DNA of 64,000 nucleotides from Candidatus Accumulibacter cognatus (lineage in GTDB: Bacteria > Pseudomonadota > Gammaproteobacteria > Burkholderiales > Rhodocyclaceae), in NCBI GenBank assembly GCA_013414765.1, contig CP058708.1, positions 3,219,553 through 3,283,552 on the forward strand, read 5' to 3'. The notes beneath the pieces are model-generated. The model was not told the origin of the DNA, ran no database searches, and was given only the letters and a program-made list of their open reading frames with translations. How positions within the stretch are numbered: the first letter of the stretch is position 1; each line of letters starts with the position of its first letter. Position numbers and translations under genes: made by a program. This document shows positions 16,269 to 25,991 of the stretch, piece by piece.

Positions 16269-17366
16269 TCAGGAGACGGCGAGCATTCTTTCCAGCGCTA
16301 GCTTGGCGAGTGCTCGCTCATGCTCGGGCACCGTGATCCGGTTGACCACCTGCCCATCGGCCAGATTTTCCAGCGTCCATGCCAGATGCTGCGGGTCAAT
16401 GCGCTGCATCGTCGAGCACATGCACACCGTTGGCGCCATGAATTGCACGATCTTGCCCTCGTGCCTGACTTCTTCGGCAAGACGGCTGACCAGATTGAGT
16501 TCGGTACCGACCAGCCAGCGCGTGTTCGGCCGGGCTTCCTTGATCGTTCTGACGATGTATTCGGTGGAGCCGACGAAATCCGCCTGTCGGCAGACTTCGA
16601 AGCTACATTCCGGGTGGGCGATGACCAAGCCGTTGGGGTGCTGATTGCGAAAACGCAGGATGTGCGACGGCTGGAACATCTGATGGACCGAACAATGGCC
16701 TTTCCAGAGCAGCAGTCTCGCCCGCCGGATCTGCTCGGCGGTGAGGCCGCCCATCTCAAGGTCGGGGTCCCAGACCATCATCTCGTCGAGTGCGATGCCC
16801 ATCTGGAAGCCGGTCCAGCGTCCAAGGTGCTGATCCGGAAAAAAGAGAATCTTCTCGCGACGCGCAAACGCCCAGGCGGCAATCGTGCCGGCATTCGACG
16901 AGGTGCACACGATGCCGCCGCGTGCGCCACAGAAGGCCTTGAGATCGGCCGCCGAGTTGATGTAGGTCACCGGCGTGAACTGTTGATCCACGTCGAGCAC
17001 TTCGCCGAGTTCGCGCCAGCAGCGTTCAACCTTGGCCAGGTTGGCCATGTCGGCCATCGAGCAGCCAGCGGCCAGGTCAGGCAGGATGGCGATCTGCTCG
17101 GGCTTCGACATGATGTCGGCGACTTCGGCCATGAAATGCACGCCGCAAAAAACGATATAGCGGGAATCGGTCCCCGATGCGAGGCGCGAGAGCTTCAGCG
17201 AGTCGCCGGTGAAGTCGGCATATTGATAAACGTCGGCGCGCTGATAGTGGTGGCAGAGCAGCACGGCTTCCTTGCCGAGGCGCGCGCGCGCGGCATGGAT
17301 TCGCTGATGACAGGCGTCGTCTTGCAACTGGTTGAATTGCGCGAAGTGGATGGTTGTGCTTTGCAT
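16269..17366 (-). CDS. nadA: Quinolinate synthase NadA
   Basis: A 365-residue 4Fe-4S enzyme that condenses iminoaspartate with dihydroxyacetone phosphate to quinolinate in NAD synthesis. The three cluster cysteines are visible in GIVCTSSNAGTI, VIAHPECSFEVC and PTVCMCSTMQRI. Conserved AVLLCHHYQRADVYQYADF and FLGVHF-like (YIVFCGVHFMAEVADIM) blocks support the call. nadB and nadC are not nearby. A rhodanese gene lies 51 bp upstream on the same strand. Confidence 0.96.
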   Translation of the reverse strand: MQSTTIHFAQFNQLQDDACHQRIHAARARLGKEAVLLCHHYQRADVYQYADFTGDSLKLSRLASGTDSRYIVFCGVHFMAEVADIMSKPEQIAILPDLAAGCSMADMANLAKVERCWRELGEVLDVDQQFTPVTYINSAADLKAFCGARGGIVCTSSNAGTIAAWAFARREKILFFPDQHLGRWTGFQMGIALDEMMVWDPDLEMGGLTAEQIRRARLLLWKGHCSVHQMFQPSHILRFRNQHPNGLVIAHPECSFEVCRQADFVGSTEYIVRTIKEARPNTRWLVGTELNLVSRLAEEVRHEGKIVQFMAPTVCMCSTMQRIDPQHLAWTLENLADGQVVNRITVPEHERALAKLALERMLAVS

Positions 17367-17417
17367 TGTGGGGGTACTCGAATCAATGTCCGGGAAACCG
17401 GCCCGGGCTGGCAGCGT

Positions 17418-17867
17418 TCAGTTATGCCAGGGCAGGCCGGCGTGCCGCCAGCCGCCGATCCTGCCGCGCTGGCCGCTGGCGTCCTTGTCGCCCTCGAAGC
17501 CCTCAAGCACATTGTAGCAGTCGCGCGACGTGGCTTGGCTGACCAGTGCTGCCGCCTGATGCGAACGCACGCCGCTGCGGCAGATGAACATCAGCAGTGA
17601 TTCGCGATCGGTCTGCTGTGTCAGTTGCGCCAGGAAATGACTGTTGGGCCGGTTCTCGGGGTAACTGATCCACTCGATCTCGACGGCGCCGGGGATGCGT
17701 CCGACCCAGTCCCATTCGGCACGCGTGCGCACGTCGACCAGTTTGGCGCCGGGCGCTAGTTGCCAGACTTTGTACGCCTCCTCCGGGGTCAGTGCGCCGG
17801 TGTACGGGAGGCCAAGTTCGTGCCCGCGTTCGCAGGCGAGTTGCAGCAGATCGGTCAATTTTCCCAT
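17418..17867 (-). CDS. Rhodanese-like sulfurtransferase domain protein
   Basis: A 149-residue single-domain rhodanese. The fold is marked by GAKLVDVRTRAEWDWVGRIPGA and the active-site loop LLMFICRSGVRSH, where the Cys would carry the persulfide. It ends with an NVLEGFEGDKD...GGWRHAGLPW block common in this subfamily. It probably precedes nadA in one transcript and could supply sulfur for the NadA iron-sulfur cluster; that link is an inference from proximity. No signal peptide is seen. Confidence 0.88.
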   Translation of the reverse strand: MGKLTDLLQLACERGHELGLPYTGALTPEEAYKVWQLAPGAKLVDVRTRAEWDWVGRIPGAVEIEWISYPENRPNSHFLAQLTQQTDRESLLMFICRSGVRSHQAAALVSQATSRDCYNVLEGFEGDKDASGQRGRIGGWRHAGLPWHN

Positions 17868-17976
17868 GGTGTTCCGCTAGAGTGCCGGTGTTGAAGGACG
17901 CCCGATCAGGCGTCTGATGAATCTCGGAGTATAGATCAGTTATATCGTTCGCAGGGCAGGATGCTTTTTTTGTTGG

Positions 17977-17991
17977 GCACCGTATTGGTGC
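17977..17991 (+). promoter_or_regulatory. NtrC binding site 1 upstream of glnA
   Basis: GCACCGTATTGGTGC keeps the GCACC-N5-GGTGC inverted repeat of NtrC sites. Its centre is about 128 bp upstream of the predicted sigma-54 start of glnA. A second perfect site lies 30 bp downstream, i.e. close to three helical turns. Confidence 0.8.
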
Positions 17992-18006
17992 ATTGTCAGG
18001 TTTGGT

Positions 18007-18021
18007 GCACCGATAGGGTGC
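18007..18021 (+). promoter_or_regulatory. NtrC binding site 2 upstream of glnA
   Basis: GCACCGATAGGGTGC is a second GCACC-N5-GGTGC palindrome, centred about 98 bp upstream of the predicted start. Paired sites with this spacing form the glnA enhancer in many proteobacteria. A half-site (GCACC) follows at about 18041. Confidence 0.8.
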
Positions 18022-18085
18022 GTCAAAAAACCTCAAGAACGCACCAGAACCTTGTGGCACAATGAAAATCCACCGGGACAGTGAT

Positions 18086-18101
18086 TGGCACGTTTTCTGC
18101 T
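18086..18101 (+). promoter_or_regulatory. Sigma-54 promoter of glnA
   Basis: TGGCACGTTTTCTGCT has a perfect -24 box (TGGCACG) and TGC at -12 with GG-N10-GC spacing. Transcription should begin near 18112, giving a leader of about 58 nt before the glnA ATG with AGGAGA at 18157-18162. Confidence 0.88.
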
Positions 18102-18169
18102 AATTCCCCCCGAACCCCTGTTTTTCTACTATCGCCGGCAAGTCCGGCACCTCTTCAGGAGATTTTGCA

Positions 18170-19585
18170 ATGGCAAGCCCGCAAGACGTAATCAACATGG
18201 TCAAGGAAAACGAGGCGAAGTTCGTTGACTTCCGCTTCACCGATACGCGTGGCAAGGAGCAGCACGTGACGGTTCCGGTCAGCGCTTTTGGCGAGGACAA
18301 GTTCGAGAACGGCCACGCTTTCGATGGTTCGTCAATAGCAGGCTGGAAAGGGATTCAGGCTTCGGACATGCAGTTGATGCCCGATCCGAGCACCGCTTAT
18401 GTCGATCCCTTCTTCGATGAGACCACCGTGGTCATCACCTGTGATGTGGTCGATCCGGCGGACGGTCGCGGCTATGACCGCGATCCACGTTCGATTGCCA
18501 AGCGTGCAGAAGCCTATCTCAAGTCCAGCGGTATTGGTGACACTGCTTATTTCGGACCGGAACCCGAGTTCTTCATTTTCGATTCGGTGTCGTGGAGTGT
18601 CGACATGTCGGGCTGCACCCTTAAGATCTTCTCGCAGGAAGCAGCCTGGACGAGTGGCGAAAAGGGCGACAATGAGGGCGGTTCGGGCCACCGTCCGGGG
18701 ATCAAGGGTGGGTACTTCCCGGTACCGCCAGTCGATAGCCTGCACGACATCCGCTCGGCCATGGTGCTGACGCTGGAATCGGTCGGGGTGCCGGTTGAAG
18801 TGCATCACCACGAAGTCGCGACCGCCGGTCAGTGCGAGATCGGCACCCTGTTCAACACGCTGGTCAGGCGCGCCGACTGGACACAAGTGCTCAAGTACGT
18901 GGTCCATAACGTTGCTCATCAGTACGGTAAGACCGCGACCTTCATGCCGAAGCCGATTGTTGGCGACAATGGTTCGGGCATGCACGTCCATCAGTCGATC
19001 TGGAAGGATGGCAAGAACCTGTTTGCCGGCAATGGCTACGCCGGTCTTTCGGAATTGGCGCTGTTCTACATCGGCGGTATCGTCAAGCACGCCAAGGCAC
19101 TGAACGCGATCACCAACCCCGGCACGAATTCGTACAAGCGCCTGGTGCCGCACTATGAAGCACCAGTCAAGCTGGCTTACTCGGCCAAGAACCGTTCGGC
19201 TTCGATCCGCGTGCCGCATGTCGCTTCCGACAAAGCCAGACGTATCGAAACCCGCTTTCCAGACCCGATCGCCAATCCCTATCTGTGCTTTTCGGCCTTG
19301 TTGATGGCCGGTCTTGACGGCATTCAGAACCGCATTCATCCGGGCGATCCGGCAGACAAGAACCTCTATGACCTGCCCCCCGAAGAAGATGCCAAGATCC
19401 CGACGGTTTGCGCCAGCCTCGAAGAAGCGCTTGAATCGCTGGACAAGGATCGCGACTTCCTGACCCGTGGCGGAGTCTTTTCCGATGACTGGATCGATGC
19501 CTTCATCGAACTCAAGATGGACGAGGTCAACAAGGTGCGCATGACCACTCACCCGGTCGAGTTCGATCTGTACTACAGCTGCTGA
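18170..19585 (+). CDS. glnA: Glutamine synthetase, type I (GSI-beta)
   Basis: A 471-residue GSI subunit that makes glutamine from glutamate, ammonia and ATP as a dodecamer. Visible motifs are [17 protein letters not shown], the metal-site [10 protein letters not shown], the ATP-site [16 protein letters not shown] and [11 protein letters not shown]. The adenylylation Tyr is present at about residue 400 in NLYDLPPEE, so GlnE-type control is expected. AGGAGA precedes the ATG. Upstream NtrC sites and a sigma-54 promoter, and ntrBC 0.7 kb downstream, give the classical glnA-ntrBC arrangement. A strong terminator follows. Confidence 0.97.
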   Translation: MASPQDVINMVKENEAKFVDFRFTDTRGKEQHVTVPVSAFGEDKFENGHAFDGSSIAGWKGIQASDMQLMPDPSTAYVDPFFDETTVVITCDVVDPADGRGYDRDPRSIAKRAEAYLKSSGIGDTAYFGPEPEFFIFDSVSWSVDMSGCTLKIFSQEAAWTSGEKGDNEGGSGHRPGIKGGYFPVPPVDSLHDIRSAMVLTLESVGVPVEVHHHEVATAGQCEIGTLFNTLVRRADWTQVLKYVVHNVAHQYGKTATFMPKPIVGDNGSGMHVHQSIWKDGKNLFAGNGYAGLSELALFYIGGIVKHAKALNAITNPGTNSYKRLVPHYEAPVKLAYSAKNRSASIRVPHVASDKARRIETRFPDPIANPYLCFSALLMAGLDGIQNRIHPGDPADKNLYDLPPEEDAKIPTVCASLEEALESLDKDRDFLTRGGVFSDDWIDAFIELKMDEVNKVRMTTHPVEFDLYYSC

Positions 19586-19610
19586 TCGGGCAGACACAGG
19601 CTAAGATAGA

Positions 19611-19637
19611 GGACGGGCTTGCCCGTCCTTTTTTTGT
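19611..19637 (+). terminator. Intrinsic terminator after glnA
   Basis: GGACGGGC and GCCCGTCC pair perfectly across a 2-nt loop and are followed by a run of seven T. It begins 26 bp after the glnA stop, so ntrBC expression probably needs read-through or its own promoter. Confidence 0.9.
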
Positions 19638-19763
19638 CTACCGATCGACTTCCTGCCGCGTTACTATTAATCCGATCCCTCTCCTGGCGTCGCCTGACGT
19701 TCGGGAGGAGGTTCGCCGGTTTCCCTCTGCGGCGACTGGCTGCGACAAAGGAATACGACGACG

Positions 19764-20249
19764 ATGAAACTGCCAGGCCTGTGTCTTTCGATTGGACTGC
19801 TCGCTGTAGTATCGGCGCACGCGCAGGATATCTACAAATGTGCCGACCCCGACGGGCGGGTGACCTACTCGAATGTGCCGAGCAAGAGTTGCCGGAAACT
19901 TATCCTTGATCCGGTCAACCTGGCGCCGGCGGCCAAGCCACCGGCTGCGGCAACGAAAACGCCGACGCCCGGCAATTTTCCGAAGGTGGATGATCAGACG
20001 CAGAAGTCGCGTGACGGCGATCGTAGACGCATCCTCGAGAACGAACTGGCAGCTGAACAGAGGAATGCCGAACAGGCGAAGAAGGACCTTGCCGAACAGG
20101 AAGGCATCATTCTGCCAAGTGAACGCATGCAGGGTGGGGCGATCAGTGGCGGCAAGGTGCAGGAGCGGATCCAGACTTACAAGGACAAGGTTGCCCTGCA
20201 TCAACGTAATGTCGAAGCCATCCAGAAAGAACTCGCCAATCTGCGCTGA
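19764..20249 (+). CDS. DUF4124 domain-containing periplasmic protein
   Basis: A 161-residue protein with an N-terminal signal peptide (MKLPGLCLSIGLLAVVSAHA) cleaved before QDIYKC. The DUF4124 motif follows: YKCADPDGRVTYSNVPSKSC, with a possible disulphide. The rest is a charged, helical, coiled-coil-like segment (about residues 75-160, rich in Glu/Arg/Gln). Function is unknown. A DUF4124 gene between glnA and ntrB is common in Betaproteobacteria. The stop is 38 bp before the chosen ntrB start. Confidence 0.85.
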   Translation: MKLPGLCLSIGLLAVVSAHAQDIYKCADPDGRVTYSNVPSKSCRKLILDPVNLAPAAKPPAAATKTPTPGNFPKVDDQTQKSRDGDRRRILENELAAEQRNAEQAKKDLAEQEGIILPSERMQGGAISGGKVQERIQTYKDKVALHQRNVEAIQKELANLR

Positions 20250-20287
20250 TCGACATGATCGTCAGGGCCTGCCGCTCTGCAAAGCCA

Positions 20288-21361
20288 ATGCCTGAACATT
20301 CTGCAAATCCCTTCGCCGGTCTTGATCTGCTGTCATCGGCGGTGGTGTTGCTCGACACGCGCCTAGTCATCCGCTACCTGAATCCGGCAGCCGAGAACCT
20401 CCTGGAGATCAGCAACAAGGTTTTTACCGGTTGCCCCCTGGAGGGCGTCATGGAGTGTCCGCCGAGATTGCTGGCGGCACTCGACAGCGTTCTCAACCAG
20501 GGCTGGGGCTATACCGGGCAGAAAATCGGTTTACGGCTCGTCGGTGGCGAGGTCTTGCAACTGAACTGCACGGTCAACCCGGTTGATTCCCCCGAGGCCA
20601 GCCTGCTGGTCGAATTATGGCCGATCGATCAACAATTGCGGGCAACTCGAGAAGAGCGTCTGGTGGAGCAGCAGCAGGCCAGTCGCGAGTTGATCCGCAA
20701 CCTGGTGCACGAAATCAAGAACCCGCTCGGCGGTATTCGTGGTGCGGCGCAATTGCTGGAGCGCGAGCTCAATCAGCCGGGTCTGCGCGAGTACACGCAG
20801 GTAATCATCAAGGAGACCGACCGCCTGCAGGATCTGATGCGCCGCCTGCTGTCGCCGCATCGGCCGATGCAGCCGGGGCCGGTGAACATTCACGAGATCC
20901 TGGAACGTGTGCGCAGCCTGCTGACGGCCGAGTTTCCGACCATCCTGAGCATTTGTCGCGACTACGATACCAGCCTACCGGAGCTGGTCGGTGATCGCGA
21001 ACAATTGATCCAGGTCTTTCTGAACATCGCAAGGAATGCCGCGCAGGCGATTTACCGGCAGGCTGACGGAAGCGTCACCGTGCCCGGGCTGATCACGCTG
21101 CGTACCCGGGCCGCGCGTCAGGTGACCTTGTTCAAGCGCCGCTACCGGCTGGCACTCGAAGTCAAGGTCATCGATGATGGCCCGGGCATTCCGGAGGATA
21201 TTCGCGAACGCATGTTCTATCCGCTGGTTTCCGGTCGCGAGGGCGGTAGCGGCCTTGGGCTGACGCTGGCACAGAGTTTCGTGCAACAACACCAGGGGAC
21301 GATTGATTGTGAAAGCCAGCCGGGTCAGACCTGTTTCACGATTCGCCTGCCGCTCGTCTGA
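20288..21361 (+). CDS. glnL: Nitrogen regulation sensor histidine kinase NtrB (GlnL)
   Basis: A 357-residue cytosolic kinase/phosphatase for NtrC. A PAS domain (about 15-115, LDLLSSAVVLLDTRLVIRYL) is followed by the H-box LVHEIKNPLGGIRGAAQLL with phospho-His 141, and by HATPase boxes NIARNAAQA, DDGPGIPEDI and GREGGSGLGLTLAQ. I start at ATG 20288 because the 11 codons upstream do not align with NtrB. No transmembrane segment is present, as expected for a PII-controlled sensor. ntrC starts 60 bp downstream. Confidence 0.94.
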   Translation: MPEHSANPFAGLDLLSSAVVLLDTRLVIRYLNPAAENLLEISNKVFTGCPLEGVMECPPRLLAALDSVLNQGWGYTGQKIGLRLVGGEVLQLNCTVNPVDSPEASLLVELWPIDQQLRATREERLVEQQQASRELIRNLVHEIKNPLGGIRGAAQLLERELNQPGLREYTQVIIKETDRLQDLMRRLLSPHRPMQPGPVNIHEILERVRSLLTAEFPTILSICRDYDTSLPELVGDREQLIQVFLNIARNAAQAIYRQADGSVTVPGLITLRTRAARQVTLFKRRYRLALEVKVIDDGPGIPEDIRERMFYPLVSGREGGSGLGLTLAQSFVQQHQGTIDCESQPGQTCFTIRLPLV

Positions 21362-21421
21362 TCCGGCTGGCAGGCTTCTTGCTAGCAATCGATGATACTT
21401 GACAAACCGCCTGAGGAATCG

Positions 21422-22852
21422 ATGAAACCGGTCTGGATCGTTGACGATGACAAATCAATCCGCTGGGTTCTCGAAAAAACACTGTCGCGCGAAAAGATCT
21501 CTTTCCAGAGTTTTGCTTCGGCAACTGAGGCGCTGGCGCAACTCGACGCCGGCGGCGAAGCGCCACAGGTGCTGGTTTCCGACATCCGCATGCCGGGTCA
21601 GTCGGGACTGGAGTTATTACAGGTATTCAAGGAACGCTTCCCGACGCTGCCGGTAATCATCATGACCGCCTATTCCGACCTGGAGAGTGCGGTGTCGGCA
21701 TTTCAGGGGGGGGCATTCGAGTATCTCCCGAAACCCTTCGACGTTGATCAGGCGTTGGAACTGATCCGGCGGGCGATTGGCGAGAGTCTGCACCAGAGTG
21801 GTGCGCCGAACGATGAAGGATTGACGCCGGAGATTCTCGGTCAGGCCCCAGCGATGCAGGAAGTCTTCCGCGCCATTGGTCGCCTGAGTCAATCGAGCGC
21901 GACCGTTCTGATTACTGGCGAGTCGGGCTCCGGCAAGGAGCTCGTGGCGCGCGCCGTGCATCGCCACAGTTCGCGTGCCGACAAGCCGTTCATCGCCATC
22001 AACACCGCGGCGATTCCTCGCGACCTGCTCGAATCCGAACTCTTCGGTCATGAACGGGGCGCCTTTACCGGCGCGGCGGCGCAGAGACAGGGCCGTTTCG
22101 AGCAGGCCGAAGGGGGCACGCTGTTCCTCGATGAAATCGGCGACATGCCGGCAGAGCTGCAGACACGGTTGTTGCGCGTGCTGTCGGACGGCCATTACTA
22201 TCGGGTCGGCGGTCATTCGCCGCTGAAAACTCGGGTTCGCATCATTGCCGCGACTCACCAGGACCTCGAAGCGCGAGTCGGCCAGGGACTTTTTCGCGAG
22301 GATCTTTTTCACCGTCTGAACGTGATCCGCGTGCGCCTGCCGAGCTTGCGCGAACGACCTGAGGACATCCCGATCCTGGCGCGTCACTTTCTGCTCAAGA
22401 GTGCCCAGGAACTCGGTGTCGAGGGCAAGCGCTTTTCCGATGCTGCCCTGAAACATCTGTGTTCGCTCGAATTTTCGGGGAACGTGCGGCAGCTCGAAAA
22501 TCTCTGTCACTGGCTGACGGTGATGGCGCCGGGACAACTCCTGGAAGTCGCCGACCTGCCGCCGGAACTGCGTGAGGCCAGGCCGGTGACGCCGGCCAAC
22601 GACTGGCAAAGTGCGCTGGCGAACGAGGTCGAGCGTCTGTTGGGAAGCGACCCTGGGCAGGTGCATGCGAAGTTGACGCAGGCTTTCGAACGCGTTCTGA
22701 TCAACCGTGCGCTGGCCCATACCGGCGGGCGGCGAATCGAGGCCGCGCAGGCTCTCGGCATCGGCAGGAATACCATCACCCGCAAGATCCAGGAACTTGG
22801 CCTCGACGGCAGCGGTGTCAGCGACGAGAGGGAGGCTTCATCCGCGAGATAA
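21422..22852 (+). CDS. glnG: Nitrogen regulation response regulator NtrC (GlnG), sigma-54 activator
   Basis: A 476-residue activator. The receiver domain begins [15 protein letters not shown], with phosphoacceptor Asp54 in LVSDIRMPG, the same number as the enteric protein. The AAA+ domain has Walker [10 protein letters not shown] (from residue 166) and the sigma-54 contact loop GAFTGA (213-218). A Fis-type HTH ends the protein ([20 protein letters not shown]). Start ATG 21422 has GAGGAA upstream. It should act at the GCACC-N5-GGTGC sites before glnA and amt in this same window. Confidence 0.96.
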   Translation: MKPVWIVDDDKSIRWVLEKTLSREKISFQSFASATEALAQLDAGGEAPQVLVSDIRMPGQSGLELLQVFKERFPTLPVIIMTAYSDLESAVSAFQGGAFEYLPKPFDVDQALELIRRAIGESLHQSGAPNDEGLTPEILGQAPAMQEVFRAIGRLSQSSATVLITGESGSGKELVARAVHRHSSRADKPFIAINTAAIPRDLLESELFGHERGAFTGAAAQRQGRFEQAEGGTLFLDEIGDMPAELQTRLLRVLSDGHYYRVGGHSPLKTRVRIIAATHQDLEARVGQGLFREDLFHRLNVIRVRLPSLRERPEDIPILARHFLLKSAQELGVEGKRFSDAALKHLCSLEFSGNVRQLENLCHWLTVMAPGQLLEVADLPPELREARPVTPANDWQSALANEVERLLGSDPGQVHAKLTQAFERVLINRALAHTGGRRIEAAQALGIGRNTITRKIQELGLDGSGVSDEREASSAR

Positions 22853-22890
22853 TCGGCGATAATGGCGGTGTTGCTTGTGATGACGAAGCC

Positions 22891-23706
22891 ATGGACCCTT
22901 CGCGTAGCTCTTGCCAGATTGATCCTGCTCGCCTTACCCGGCTGCTCGAACCGGCGCAGGGTCGCTTCACGATCGAGGCGCTGAGCGAATGCAGCTCGAC
23001 CAGTACCCTGCTGCTCGAACGTTCCCGGCAAGGGGCGACGAGCGGTGCACTGCTGGTTGCCGACCGGCAGACGGCTGGACGCGGCCGCCGTGGTCGCAGT
23101 TGGCAATCGTCCCCCGAAGCCAGCCTGACCTTCTCGCTTGCCTGGCGCTTCAGCGGCGACATGGCGCGGCTGGCGGGACTGTCGCTGGCGGTTGGCGTTG
23201 CCGTCGCACGTTCGCTCGAGGCCTGCGGCGTTGCCGGCATCGGACTCAAATGGCCCAACGACATCCTCCTTGACGGCGGCAAGGTTGGCGGCATTCTGAT
23301 CGAACTGGAGACCGTGCCGGGTGGCATGCTGGCGGTGATCGGTATCGGCCTCAATCTGCAGCTGCCCGCCGTTGCCGCCGAGGAGCTGCAGGAATTCCTG
23401 CATCGCCCGGCGGCATTGGCGCAGGCGCTGTCAGCAGTACCCGATCGCCACCACCTGCTGGCGCAACTGCTGCTCGATCTCGCCGCTGTTCTCGACGAGT
23501 TTTCGGCGGACGGGTTTGGCGCCGTGCGCAACGAATGGCAGGCGCGTCATGTCTGGCAGGATCGTCAGGTGCGTCTGCTCAACGACGGGCAGCTCGACCG
23601 TCAGGGGATCTGTCTCGGCGCCGACACCGACGGTGCGCTCCTGCTCTTGACATCGAGCGGGGTCGAACGCTGCCTGTGCGGCGATCTGTCGCTGCGGGTG
23701 GCATGA
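22891..23706 (+). CDS. birA: Biotin--[acetyl-CoA-carboxylase] ligase
   Basis: A 271-residue biotin protein ligase without the N-terminal HTH of E. coli BirA, so it is probably not a repressor (class I). The catalytic loop is DRQTAGRGRRGRSWQS and the biotin/ATP pocket is GIGLKWPNDILLDGGKVGGI, followed by GIGLNLQLP. It attaches biotin to BCCP. Its stop overlaps the coaX start by ATGA, a common birA-coaX pairing. Confidence 0.93.
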   Translation: MDPSRSSCQIDPARLTRLLEPAQGRFTIEALSECSSTSTLLLERSRQGATSGALLVADRQTAGRGRRGRSWQSSPEASLTFSLAWRFSGDMARLAGLSLAVGVAVARSLEACGVAGIGLKWPNDILLDGGKVGGILIELETVPGGMLAVIGIGLNLQLPAVAAEELQEFLHRPAALAQALSAVPDRHHLLAQLLLDLAAVLDEFSADGFGAVRNEWQARHVWQDRQVRLLNDGQLDRQGICLGADTDGALLLLTSSGVERCLCGDLSLRVA

Positions 23707-24422
23707 ACATCGCCATCGACGCGGGCAATAGCCGCATCAAATGGGGCGTCCATGACGGCAACCGGTGGCTGGATAGCGGCGTGTTGGCGACTGCCGATGT
23801 CGCCTGGTTGAGCGAGGCCGCCGACGAATGGCCGGCGGCGGCGCGGGTGGCGATCTGCAACGTCGCCGGCCGCGAGGTTGCCGCAAGCATTGCGGATCTT
23901 CTCGCCAGGCGGCATGCCCAGGTCTCGTTCCTGCACGCCAGCGCCGAGGCCTGCGGCATACGTAATGCTTATGAACGTCCTTGGCAACTGGGCGCCGACC
24001 GCTGGGCGGCGCTGATCGGCGCGCGCGCCTTGCTCGGCAGTACCTGCCTGGTGGTCTGTGCCGGTACGGCGACCACGATCGATCGGCTCGATGCCTCGGG
24101 CTTGTTTCGCGGCGGCTTGATCCTGCCGGGGTACGACCTGATGCGGGCGGCACTAGCGAGCAACACGGCGCAGTTGCCCTTCGCCGAAGGCGTTTTTCGT
24201 AGCGAGCCGCGCAACACCATGGACGCCATCGTCAGCGGCTGCCTGCAAGCTCAGCTCGGTGCCGTCGAGCGGATGTTTGCGGCAATCGCCACCGAACCCG
24301 GCGCCTGCTGCCTTTTGACCGGTGGTGGCGCCGCGCCACTGGCGGCACATCTGCGCATCCCTTTCCAGTTGACGGACAATCTCATCCTCAGCGGTCTGGT
24401 GCGTTATGCCGAATCCCTTTGA
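23703..24422 (+). CDS. coaX: Type III pantothenate kinase
   Basis: A 239-residue CoaX that phosphorylates pantothenate in CoA synthesis. Motifs: phosphate loop MNIAIDAGNSRIKWG, GADRWAALIGARAL, VVCAGTATTIDRLD with the Thr/Asp site, GLILPGYDLMRAAL and LTGGGAAPL. The ATG at 23703 overlaps the birA stop; a longer open frame upstream lies inside birA and is rejected. The DUF350 gene follows after 30 bp. Confidence 0.94.
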   Translation: MNIAIDAGNSRIKWGVHDGNRWLDSGVLATADVAWLSEAADEWPAAARVAICNVAGREVAASIADLLARRHAQVSFLHASAEACGIRNAYERPWQLGADRWAALIGARALLGSTCLVVCAGTATTIDRLDASGLFRGGLILPGYDLMRAALASNTAQLPFAEGVFRSEPRNTMDAIVSGCLQAQLGAVERMFAAIATEPGACCLLTGGGAAPLAAHLRIPFQLTDNLILSGLVRYAESL

Positions 24423-24452
24423 ACCGCTCTTCCTGTGGACAGGAGATGCCGC

Positions 24453-24857
24453 ATGCCGACCCACCTCTTGACGGCCTTGCCCGCCTTCCTCGCCTACTTC
24501 GCCGTGGCAATGGGGTTGCTGGTGCTTTTCTTGCTGGTCTACCTGAACGTCACCCCTTACCACGAGGTCGCGCTGATTCGCGCCGGCAACGCCGCGGCAG
24601 CGGTCAGCCTGGCGGGGGCGCTGCTCGGTTTTGCGATGCCGGTGGCCAACGTCATCGCCCATAGCGATACCCTGATTGATCTCGCTTCCTGGGGGGCGAT
24701 CGCCGGCGTCATCCAGATCCTGGCCTATCTGGCGGCCCGTTTGACGCTGCCTCAGCTCAATCAGGACATCCCGGCCGGACGGATCGCACCGGCGATATTC
24801 CTGGCCGCCATTTCGTTCTGCATCGGCCTGATCAACGCCGCCTGCATGACCTACTGA
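24453..24857 (+). CDS. DUF350 (YjfL-type) small inner-membrane protein
   Basis: A 134-residue protein with four hydrophobic segments (about 10-32, 48-66, 77-96 and 110-130), matching the duplicated two-helix DUF350 fold. The conserved HEVALIRAGNAAAAVSLAGALLGFAMP is present. ATG 24453 has AGGAGA six bases upstream; ATG 24435 does not. Function is unknown; DUF350 genes recur beside PspA/SPFH-type membrane-stress genes, and here an SPFH protein follows after 66 bp. Confidence 0.85.
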   Translation: MPTHLLTALPAFLAYFAVAMGLLVLFLLVYLNVTPYHEVALIRAGNAAAAVSLAGALLGFAMPVANVIAHSDTLIDLASWGAIAGVIQILAYLAARLTLPQLNQDIPAGRIAPAIFLAAISFCIGLINAACMTY

Positions 24858-24923
24858 CCGATTTCTCTCCCGGCGCCCGCCAGCGCGGCGCCGGCCTGCC
24901 AACCTTGTGATCAGGAGATTGCC

Positions 24924-25952
24924 ATGGCGCTCATGGACTTCATCAAGAAACAGTTCGTCGATGTCATTCACTGGACAGAAGAAGGCGACGGCGTCCTTGC
25001 CATGCGCTACCCGATGCAGGATTTCGAGATCCAGTACGGGGCGCAACTGACGGTGCGCGAGTCGCAAATGGCCATCTTCGTCAATGAGGGGCAGATCGGC
25101 GATGTTTTCGGGCCAGGCCGCTACCGATTGACGACCAGTACCCTGCCGCTGCTGACCAACCTCAGGCACTGGGACAAGCTCTTCGAATCACCCTTCAAAT
25201 CGGATGTCTATTTCTTCTCGACTCGCCTGCAGCTCGACTGCAAATGGGGAACGCCGAACCCGATCACCATTCGCGACAAGGATTTCGGCATGGTGCGGAT
25301 GCGCGCTTTCGGGATCTATTCGTACAAGCTGACCGATGTGCGCAAGTTCCACAGCGAGATTTCCGGTACTCGTGAGCAATACACCGTCGCCGAACTCGAT
25401 GGCCAGTTGCGCAACCTGGTGATCAGCTCGATGACCGACCTGTTCGGCGAATCGGGGGTGCCTTTCATCGACATGGCGGCCAACCTCGACGAACTGAGCC
25501 GGACCCTTGAGGACAAGCTGGCCAGGGTCTTCGAGCGCTACGGACTGGCGCTCGACAGCTTCGTCGTGCAGAACGTATCGCTGCCCGAAGAACTGCAGAA
25601 GATCCTCGACAGCCGCATCGGCATGAACATGCTCGGTGACCTCGGACGCTACACGCAATACCAGGTCGCCAGCAGCATTCCGCTGGCGGCACAGAACGAG
25701 GGCGGCATCGCCGGCCTCGGTGCCGGTCTCGGCGCCGGACTGGGCATCGGCCAGACGATGGCGGCGGCGATGGCGCAAGCAATGCCGGGCGGCGGTGCGC
25801 CGGCGCAGTCAGCGACATCGACAGGTCCTGCCGGCAACGCCGACGAGGTCATCGCGACGCTCGAAAAGCTGCATGGCCTGGTGGCCAAGGGAATCCTCTC
25901 GCAAGCCGAATTCGACGCCAAGAAGACCGAATTGCTCGGCAAGCTGGTATAG
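24924..25952 (+). CDS. SPFH domain protein with C-terminal SHOCT motif (YdjI/virion-core-like)
   Basis: A 342-residue protein. The SPFH/band-7 region spans about residues 20-250 (QLTVRESQMAIFVNEGQI, GPGRYRLTTSTLPLL, LGDLGRYTQYQVASSIP). A Gly/Ala-rich zipper-like linker of about 25 residues around 265-290 is followed by a SHOCT motif, EKLHGLVAKGILSQAEFDAK, at the C-terminus. The SD AGGAGA precedes ATG 24924. It likely forms a membrane-associated oligomer. Together with DUF350 and DUF4178 genes it forms an uncharacterised membrane cluster. Confidence 0.86.
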   Translation: MALMDFIKKQFVDVIHWTEEGDGVLAMRYPMQDFEIQYGAQLTVRESQMAIFVNEGQIGDVFGPGRYRLTTSTLPLLTNLRHWDKLFESPFKSDVYFFSTRLQLDCKWGTPNPITIRDKDFGMVRMRAFGIYSYKLTDVRKFHSEISGTREQYTVAELDGQLRNLVISSMTDLFGESGVPFIDMAANLDELSRTLEDKLARVFERYGLALDSFVVQNVSLPEELQKILDSRIGMNMLGDLGRYTQYQVASSIPLAAQNEGGIAGLGAGLGAGLGIGQTMAAAMAQAMPGGGAPAQSATSTGPAGNADEVIATLEKLHGLVAKGILSQAEFDAKKTELLGKLV

Positions 25953-25991
25953 ATCACCGGCCAGAGCAGTGAAGGTGCCGGCCGCCCGCTC

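Noticed and set aside
16320-17600. 426-codon plus-strand open frame
   Set aside because: Antisense to nadA and the start of the rhodanese gene, with no protein-family motif.
18332-19597. 421-codon minus-strand open frame
   Set aside because: Antisense to glnA; no ribosome site or motif.
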